Source: Neoceratodus forsteri | Lineage: Eukaryota > Chordata > Ceratodontiformes > Ceratodontidae | Reading direction: 5' to 3' | DNA: 64,000 nt | Assembly: GCA_016271365.2 (NCBI GenBank) | Contig: CM057449.1 | Coordinates: 1,568,434,501-1,568,498,500 of the forward strand | In this document: piece by piece, positions 56,852 to 64,000 of the stretch | How positions within the stretch are numbered: the first letter of the stretch is position 1 | Layout of the letters: the number at the start of each line of letters is the position of its first letter | The notes under the pieces: model-generated | Databases searched by the model: none | What the model saw: the letters and a program-made list of their open reading frames with translations, nothing else | What the model was told of the DNA's origin: nothing | Made by a program: the position numbers and the translations under genes

Positions 56852-57025
56852 CAGTGGTGGATCCAGGTGGGTGCAGGGGTGCAGGTGCACACCTCATTGT
56901 AATTTACTTGCTAGCTCCTGCAATATATGTTTCATAATGATAGTTAAATAACTTATCTGGTTGATCCTGCCATTTTCTGACATTTAAATAAGTTATCTGG
57001 TTGATCCTGCCCTTTTCTGACTTTT
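56852..57025 (+). repeat. Partial third copy of the leader, with 41-bp tandem words
   Basis: The leader starts again at 56,852 (GCAGTGGTGGATCC) and continues past the point where units 1 and 2 switch to LINE sequence. TTATCTGGTTGATCCTGCC is repeated about every 41 bp (56,957, 56,992 and 57,037 regions). This is the leader without the LINE. Confidence 0.8.
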
Positions 57026-57635
57026 AAATAACCTATCTGGCTAATCTTGTCATTTTGTTAGTGTTTTCCCATAGAAGGGCTTTCACTTTTCATGCTGTCA
57101 TGTAGCATAACCAAGCGGTGTCCAGTGGGGTAAATGATGTGCTAGCAGACACTTCAAGTAAGGTACCTTCTCTTTGAAAAGTAAGTAAAATGGGGTTTCC
57201 AGCTTCAGTTTACTTAGGTTTATTTAAAAAGATGCTGTCAACTGCAGAGAGAGGGGAATGAGGGCAGAGCAAGTGAATCAGTGTCTTCCAAACAGTAAGC
57301 TCAAGCATGAGCATGTGTTACTATAGCAATGGCTGCTTGGCCTTGCGTCTACTTTTGGGAAGCCGCCAGGTCGCTCTCTTGCCCTCGCTGTCCTCTGTCT
57401 ACAGTTGCCAGTGTCTTTTTACATAAAGCTAAGTAAACTGGAACTGAAAACCCATTTTACTTACTTTTTTGAAGAGAAGGTGCCTTACTTAAAGTGTCTG
57501 CTAGCATGTCATTTACCCTACTGGACACTGCTCAGTCATGCTACATGAAAGCATGAAAACTGAAAGTGCTTCTATGGGAAAACACTGACAATATAGCAGG
57601 ATCAACTAGACAGGTTATTTAAATAAATCTTTATT
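57026..57635. repeat. Large imperfect hairpin, arms about 240 nt
   Basis: The left arm (57,026-57,275) contains GTTTTCCCATAGAAG, GTGTCCAGT, GCTAGCAGACACTT and AAGTAAGTAAAATGGG. The right arm (57,380-57,635) contains their complements in reverse order. The loop is about 100 bp. It is probably a non-autonomous fold-back DNA element of which the leader (from 56,852) may be one end. Confidence 0.88.
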
Positions 57636-57950
57636 TTAAAATTATGGCAGAATCAACCAAATATCAGAGCTGCGGGGGTGGGGGGACTGTTTGCAGTTCG
57701 TGGAATGAGAGACAATGAGCCATACAGCAGCTTGCCTTGTAGAAGTAATGCAATTTAAACTGAAATGGTTTCACATGTATGAGAATGACGTATAGGTATG
57801 TGGAGATATCAAAGTATGATGTATAGGAACATAGAGATATCAGTGTGACATACAGTATAGGAACATGGAGATATCACTGATATCTCCACTGCCTGCCTCA
57901 GATATTACTTTTTATCCCTGCATATATCCCAAAACATATGTTGTATATAG
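57636..57950. other. Unassigned; short tandem repeat at 57,785-57,885
   Basis: About three units of GTATAGGAACATAGAGATATCA with variation occur at 57,785-57,885, ending in the dyad GGAGATATCACTGATATCTCC. No gene is seen. Confidence 0.6.
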
Positions 57951-58365
57951 ATTATATATATATATATATATATTCTTTGCAAAAAAACTATGTTAATGCA
58001 TCAGTTAGTGTTGAGGATGAAGTGACAAATGTAGGGAAATATGACATTAGGGTTTCCAACCCTAAAACACCTGCCCCACCCCTAAAGCGAATGAGGGGTT
58101 GAGTCTTCCTTGGGGTTCTCAACCCTAATGTTCACCCACTGCAGTAACAGAAAAGCTGAGATGTGATGGATACAGATGTGTATGTTTCATGAGTTCAAAG
58201 AATGGGGTAAGTGTTAGGGTTGAGAACCCCAAGGGAGACTCCACCCCTCATTCGCTTCATGGGTGGGGCAGGGGTTTTAAGGTTAGAAATCTAACTTGTC
58301 ACTTTATTCTCAACCCTAACTGATGCATCAATGTAGATTTTTTGCAAAGAATATATATATATATA
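57951..58365. repeat. TTAGGG-containing palindrome between two (TA)n tracts, copy T3
   Basis: (TA)n at 57,951-57,973 and 58,351-58,364 bracket arms of about 170 nt. The left arm has TTTGCAAAAAAACTATGTTAATGC, GACATTAGGGTTTCC and TTGGGGTTCTCAACCCTAA; the right arm carries the complements, ending TGATGCATCAATGTAG and TTTTTTGCAAAGAATA. Confidence 0.88.
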
Positions 58366-60540
58366 CCCCCCCCCGAGTTAGGATTGAGTAGCTTGTTTAA
58401 TGTTAAACCTCAAAATATACACATTAATATCTTTGGCTCCCTTTAATGGAGTGAGCTGAAATTTTGCCTGCATTGTCTAGGAGGCAAAGTCTTGACGTGT
58501 GGCAAATTTTGTGATGGCAGCTTGTGTGTTTTCTGAGATCTGCATGTGTCATTATTAGAAAAAAACTAAATTTTGTCCTATAACATTTTTTTGCTCTTGC
58601 CTACAGCCTACAGGGAAAGGAATTGTTGCCCCAAACTTGCAGGGGACATGTGTCATGTCCCAAGGTAGTGCATTTGACAGGTCTGGTGAAAAATATCAAA
58701 GGGTTCTAGAGTTATAAGGCTTTAAATTTCAGTGTTTTCTGACTTACGCATGTGGAGTAGGGGATTTGAAATGATGTTCTGTGGATAAAGTAAAATTGTA
58801 ATACCTCAAATGCCCATTTTGCTTTTGGGCCACTTGTTTGGCACAGCACCAAACATTTTTTTTTTTTTTGCCATGCCAACTGCCATTTTGTTGATCTCCA
58901 CGAACCAACAAATGTGGAAAAAACACAAAAATTCTGTGATTTTAATACACAAACACAAGAACCTAACTAAACGGGACCCATTTAGCTAGATTCTGATGTT
59001 TGTTTTTAAATGTTATGCCCACATGTTTTCCAGGCACCCATAATCCCGGATGCCCAGTTTAGTGAGACGAGCACTTTCCCATGTTCTCTGTATGAGAAAA
59101 GTGGGATTTTCTTGACTTCTGTAGCTTCAGCTGAAACTTGTGCTGCTGGCTGCAGAATGAGGTGTGTGCCGCTGTTTCCATTTTGTCTACTGGCATTCCT
59201 CACTCCCCGATCATGGTCCCTCTTAATTAAATATCTATTCCCTAGTGCCTAATGGCACCCCCAACCCTTTGATCTCCATCACTAGTCCCTAGTTTATTTT
59301 TTTCTTTATATTTTATATAATAGTCCAACACTAGGATGCACAGACCCAGAGCCAGATGCCCCCCTCTCTCCTTTAACTCATTGTTTTACTATGTAGCCAA
59401 CATCGGGGGCCCAATCCTTGTGTCTGCATTTAGAGCCCCCCCAGAAGTGTGGGACACTGGGGAGCCCACCCCCCCAGTGTCCCCAGATGGTTTATTAATG
59501 TACGCCTGAAATAGAAAAAAGTCCACTGGCATCTTTTTTCCCCTGAAACAAGGAAAACGTTCCCTCATCATCACCACAGACCCCCTCCCCCCATCTTGAG
59601 CCCCCCTACTGAGCACCCACCTCCCCACACCCCCCTTACCCTATACTTACCATCAGAATTCTGTCATCTTCTGTGGACTGGGACACATCTGCACTCTTCA
59701 AAGCCAAACCACGAACTGAGGAATCAAGGTAAGTGCCATATAATGTATTTCAATGGTGTTTTGAACTTATGTTCATAACTTTGCCATTTTTTGAAATCTT
59801 TTTCACCAAATTTCCAGTATGGCCTATTTTGAACCCCACCTCATGAACACTGCAACTGTCATTTCGTTAAAGGTGATTTTGCAGTCTCTGCACAAAATCA
59901 CATTTTGAGACCGAATAATGAAATTTCACCACCAATGTTCATTAGGTGGGGTCCCAAAAAGGCCATGTTAAAAATTTGGTGAAAAAATTCCTAACAAATA
60001 TTTCTACACACGTGCATAACTGTGGTAATTTTCATTATTTTGACTTCAAATTTTCAACATAGCTATTTTTTCACACCACCTCATGAACAGTACAGCTGTC
60101 ATTTTTCACATCCTGTCTAAAATGTGTTTTCACACCTGTGGTGCAGAATGGCATTTTTGCATGGATTTGAAAAATTTTCACCTATGGAGTTTATGAGGTG
60201 AGGTTATAAGAAGACTATGTTGAAAATGTGGGGTCAAAATATGAAAAAATACCAACGTTATTACCATTCATTGCAATTTCACTATGCCCGCTCATGACTT
60301 TGGAAATTTTCAATATTTTGACCCCAGATTTTCAACATAGCCATCTTATTACCCCACCTCATGTATGTTACAGCTGTCATTTTTCAAATCCTGGCCAAAA
60401 TATGTTTTCACACCTTTGGTGAGGAATGGCATTGCAATTGCACAAAATTATGCTTTGGCTGGGATTTGAAAATTGTCTGTACTGGGTACATGAGGTCAGG
60501 TAATAAGATGGCTATGATGACAATTTGGCCCCTGTTATCT
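58366..60540 (+). repeat. Composite palindromic repeat, copy E (plus orientation)
   Basis: Terminal block (58,366-58,740) with GGATTGAGTAGCTTG; block with CCAACAAATGTGG and TTTAGCTAGATTCTGATG (58,740-59,160); one to two minisatellite units (59,190-59,290); block with GGGACACTGGGGAGCCC (59,400-59,480); linker (59,520-59,760); three palindrome units (59,770-59,990, 60,005-60,260 and 60,290-60,530). This is the most complete plus-orientation copy. Non-coding throughout. Confidence 0.82.
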
Positions 60541-60926
60541 TATAAATGGAACACAATTTGGGGTGTGGGTGGGTTCCTTTCAATAAGGTTTAAGTCATGG
60601 TTATGATAGAGGGGCTGGTATACAGATGCATGTATAATACAACAGTTTCGAAAGGACCAGCCACACAACAGAATATCTTTAAATAACTCTTCTCTTTTAT
60701 TCAGAAAACTTTTTCTCAGTCAGATCCCTAGACGATGCCCAATGTTTCACCTCTAGGGGCTTCCTCGGGGGGTGGAATCTAAAGTTTAAACATGTATAAC
60801 ATATTGTTTAGAACACATTGAAAGAGAAAATGAAAAAACTTTTCCTCAAAAACATTTTTAAAAAAGTTTGTACTGTCTCTTTAAAGTTTCCTGTTCCCAG
60901 ATAGTGATATCAGCAGTTCTCCCTTA

Positions 60927-60929
<3 letters not shown>
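60541..60929. mobile_element. Probable mobile-element remnant with a GAAACATTGGGC word
   Basis: GATGCCCAATGTTTCACCTC, followed by GGGGCTTCCTCGGGG, resembles the recurring GAGGAAGCCC...GTGAAAC word found in many vertebrate interspersed repeats. It lies between the end of copy E and palindrome T4. The class is not determined. Confidence 0.4.
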
Positions 60930-60973
<44 letters not shown>

Positions 60974-61377
60974 ATATATTTTTTTTTTTGAGGAAAAGTT
61001 TAAATTGCAAAAAACTGTTTTAAAACTCTAGTTAGGAATAAAGCCACAAAAGTAGGGAAATGTGGCATTAGGGTTTTCAAAGCTAACAGCCCACACACAC
61101 CTCTGCACACACCAACAGGCATCGGAAGTGTGCCTTGGGGTCATCGGCCCAAATGCTCACCCCATTCTCCTATATTGTACCCATCTCAGCTTATTTACTT
61201 ATGGAATGGGGTAAGTGTTAGGGCTGATGACCCCAAGGCACACCTCCGATGCCTGTTGGTGTGCAGGGTGGTGTGGAGTGTTAGCTTTGAAAATCCTAAT
61301 GCCATATTTCCCTACTTTTGTGGCATTATCCCTAACTAGAGCATTAACGCAGTGTTTATCTCTCTCTCTCTCTCTCT

Positions 61378-61412
<35 letters not shown>
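60930..61412. repeat. TTAGGG-containing palindrome with (TA)n at both sides, copy T4
   Basis: (TA)n at 60,930-60,967 and 61,378-61,411. Arms of about 175 nt are the best matched of the four copies: CCACAAAAGTAGGGAAATGTGG, CACCAACAGGCATCGGA, TGCCTTGGGGTCATC and their complements. (CT)n lies at 61,361-61,377. The loop is about 35 nt. Confidence 0.9.
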
Positions 61413-61415
<3 letters not shown>

Positions 61416-61477
61416 AACAAGGCCACGCTCAATAAAAACAGCAAGTGCAACACTGGGGAGATGGGAAGATAGATATA

Positions 61478-61548
<71 letters not shown>

Positions 61549-61612
61549 TTATATATATATGCCACATTCCATAAAAACCAGCAAGTGCAACACTGGGGAG
61601 ATGGGAAGAGAT
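61413..61612. repeat. Long (TA)n flanked by a direct repeat of about 40 bp
   Basis: AGCAAGTGCAACACTGGGGA plus GATGGGAAGA occurs at about 61,439-61,470 and again at 61,578-61,609. Between them lies (TA)n of about 75 bp with few interruptions (61,472-61,560). Confidence 0.88.
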
Positions 61613-62485
61613 TCTGGGCCTCGCTGAAGAACCTTTTGGGACAGGTGATAAGGCACCTCCCTCAATGCTAAAACATGATGGTGAGATTGTCCTAGAGGAT
61701 GCCGCCATTGCCAATATTTGTAATACAGCATTCATTGGCTATAGTGCAGTTCTTTCCTCTAAGGAGGACACTGACCCCCACTGGGGATAATCCACACAGC
61801 ACCCTCCCACTAACCCAAGCACCATGTTTAGCCCAAACTTCTACTTTAAACAGATAACTAAGAAAGAAACTAGCAAGTACCTTAGGAGAGTCCTGGGCAA
61901 AACCAGGATGGGGAGTGATGGGATTGACATGAAGCTGATTGCAGTAGCACTCACAGAGGTTATCAAACCCATCACCAAGCTTTTCAACCTATCACTCTGA
62001 CTCTGAATTCCCGTCCCGGTGGAAAATCACACTGGTTACTCCAGTCCTAAAAAACAGTGACTGAGCATCAGTCATCAACTACAGACCCATATCATTCCTG
62101 TCCCCTCTCTCCAAAGCACTGGAAAGAATTATAGCCGACCAACTCAAGGACCATCTTAACAAATACAACCTGCAATGCCCACAGCAGTATGGTTTTCATA
62201 GGATGCATATCACAAACACTGCCTTAATTGAACTTACAGATTTCATCCATTAGGCACTTGACCAAGGTCAATTTTTGGGGGCAATCTTTATTGATTTAAC
62301 CAAAGCATTCGACTTGGTGGATCACCAGCTGCTGCTACAGAAGCTAGATATCCTAGACCTCTCACCTGACACTACTAAGTGGTTCAGGAGTTATCTGACT
62401 GGCCACTCACAGAAAGTCAAAATCAACAGGGCTGTCTCAGAGACTAGGGAGGTCACCAATGAGCTTGTACTTTGTACAGTATGAG
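61613..62485 (+). pseudogene. LINE reverse transcriptase fragment (fingers and first palm block)
   Basis: The plus strand reads IVLEDAAIANICNTAF (about 61,687-61,735), GKTRMGSDGIDMKLIAVAL (about 61,897-61,952), INYRPISFLSPLSKALERII (about 62,077-62,135), and then the frame 62,275-62,484 with GAIFIDLTKAFDLVDHQLLL. IDLTKAFDLVDH carries the first catalytic aspartate intact. The copy stops before the YADD box. It is probably the same group as the LINE tails at 10.3-11.4 and 28.1-29.1 kb, but no overlapping segment allows a check. Confidence 0.8.
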
Positions 62486-62880
62486 ATCGGGACTGATCAG
62501 TTGGTGGCTGGCTGTGGCAGGGTGTGGAAGGCTATGCCAGGTTCTGGCATGGGTCAGGTTGGGGGGTGCAGGGAGGGGTTCATGCCTGCTGGGGTGGTAG
62601 GGTGGGGGGCCACTACACTATGGAAATAATTTGAATGATTATTATACATCGAACACTGATCGGAGATCGGGATGGGGTGAGGGGCCACTACACTATGGAA
62701 AAAGGATGGTGAAATGATTTTTTTTATTGAAACCAGGTTCAGGATGAGGAAAGGGGGGGTCCCTGCACTACGGAAAAGGGATGGGGGAATTATATTTTAA
62801 ACGGGGTTCAGGACAGGAAGGGGTGTCCCTGCACTACAGAAAGGGGATAGAGTTTAATGTTGAATGGGACTGGGCTGGAA
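62486..62880. repeat. Minisatellite, about four units of 65-75 bp
   Basis: Units share a CACTACACTATGGAAA or CCTGCACTACGGAAAAGGGA word followed by a T-rich part and GGTTCAGGA. They start near 62,605, 62,682, 62,760 and 62,825. 62,486-62,600 is G-rich without a clear unit. Confidence 0.75.
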
Positions 62881-64000
62881 GAGGGCAAGCTGCTGTACTT
62901 CTGTGTGCAGTACAGCAGCCTACCTCTGGCTGGCTGGGACTCAGGCATGGAATGCCTAACTTTGTGCGGTACATCTCCTGGATGCATGGGCAGCTGTGCT
63001 GCCCATCTTGGCTGCATATGGGGATGTGCCGTATATTCATGAGCATGCCCCCTTGAGATGCGCTGCATACATTATCACTGTGCTTGGGCACAGCCGGAGA
63101 TGCGCAATGCATCTCGGACCTTTGAATATCGTGCTGCGGCTCATTTCTTCAGATGTGCCGGCGCATATCCTTTGAAAATGTCCCTCTGCATTTTTTGAAC
63201 AAACATTTTTCAGTGCACTGCCTCTTTAACTAATTATACAGGTATTGCCTTTCTGCTTAGTGAACACTGCTGCAAAAAAGCCTGCATTCAAACACTATTT
63301 AATTCCATGAGGTTATTATATATGGTTTTATCTTCCCCAGTGTTCTCCCTCTGTCTTCATTTCTTCTGCTCTCTCTTCACAAATGTCTTGTTGCCAGCCA
63401 GCCATACATCTCACCCCTGAAGGGAATGGTCATACAGCCTACACTATCACCACTAGATAAAACTTGCACAAACATAACCTAAGGTCATTTGGCTGGGACA
63501 TTGTCAGCAGTATAAAAGAGAGAAACTATAATGTGCATGGTTGCCAGAACATGGGGAGGGGGGACTGTAGCAATTACAAGAGACACCGTGATTGCTTACT
63601 TTCTGATCTTGCATTACTTTGAATGCATTGCTCATGGGCAAAGTGGGGGCCTACTGCCCCCCCATGCCCAGCACCTATGACAGTGTGCACTTTCCTATAT
63701 GCCCAGCGAGGAGAAACTTCAAGACACTACCAGTCCTCTAACTCAGGTGCAACATGTTGCCATCAAATCAAGGGGCTGGCCTTTGCACAAATCCATATAG
63801 GGAGAACACTATATAAAAGCTACTGGAGAACTCAAACCATTTCACAGCATTTAAACATTTCAGCCTCCTGAAACAAAAGGGAACAGATAGGGTACAAAAA
63901 TATGTACCTGGCATTATATGGACAGCACAAGAATCAGAAAGGAATTTTAAGTCTAGTAAAGTCCCTTAAAATTCTGAGTGTGTCTATTTTTGTTATCCAA
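62881..64000. other. Unassigned sequence to window end
   Basis: G/C-richer to about 63,170, with GATGCGC / GCGCAT-type inverted words, then ordinary A/T-rich sequence. Small open frames (62,781-63,056 and 63,623-63,871) show no known domain. No gene or RNA is supported. Confidence 0.35.

Noticed and set aside
3391..60540. Palindrome arrays as CRISPR-like arrays
   Set aside because: Units are about 280 bp, diverged and internally palindromic, without unique spacers, and the window is eukaryotic.
61377..61735. Tyr-Ile repeat frames
   Set aside because: They are translations of (TA)n tracts.

Overview
This window reads as intergenic or deep-intronic DNA of a vertebrate. I see no intact host gene, no tRNA or rRNA gene and no CRISPR array. 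Every recognisable coding stretch belongs to a decayed transposable element. The mix is CR1-type LINEs (two with an ORF1 esterase-like domain), L2-type LINEs, a DIRS-type tyrosine-recombinase retroelement, a hAT transposase related to the ZBED group, MIR-like CORE-SINEs and many short inverted-repeat elements. It suits a large non-mammalian, non-avian vertebrate genome such as an amphibian, lungfish or non-avian reptile. The species cannot be fixed from this sequence, and the group is an inference from repeat content.

Layout. 0-2 kb holds two CR1 fragments on opposite strands. 2.6-4.2 kb is the first copy of an unusual composite repeat: a 60-bp minisatellite, a linker, then tandem palindromes of about 280 bp. 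4.6-10.2 kb is a DIRS-like element on the minus strand (gag, RT, RNase H, tyrosine recombinase), interrupted by at least two insertions. 10.3-11.4 kb is the 3' end of another LINE. 12.9-16.3 kb is a broken hAT transposase on the minus strand; its upstream region (16.5-17.5 kb) has an inverted homologue at 20.6-22.4 kb. 19.2-20.6 kb holds a MIR-like SINE and an L2 fragment.

23.5-33.2 kb is a pile of three minus-strand CR1 copies, one interrupted by another LINE (28.1-29.15 kb). 33.9-35.7 kb is a plus-strand CR1. 35.9-41.3 kb is an old direct duplication of about 2.3 kb whose second copy gained a terminal-inverted-repeat transposon and a MIR-like SINE with an empty-site-supported target duplication. 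41.6-45.5 kb is a nearly complete minus-strand L2 with tandem repeats in its presumed 5' UTR.

45.6-53.6 kb and 58.4-61.3 kb hold further copies of the composite repeat. At 45.6-51.6 kb two copies face each other around a smaller palindrome, giving a 6-kb palindromic locus. 53.8-57.1 kb is a very recent tandem duplication (unit 1.535 kb) containing a 5'-truncated LINE. 57.0-57.6 kb is a large hairpin. 61.4-64 kb has microsatellites, a LINE RT fragment, a 65-75 bp minisatellite and unassigned sequence.

The best candidate for something undescribed is the composite repeat: arrays of imperfect palindromes, a 60-bp minisatellite and a TTAGGG-containing palindrome bordered by (TA)n, arranged in a conserved order and in both orientations. 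It has no coding capacity that I can see. All similarity statements were made by eye.
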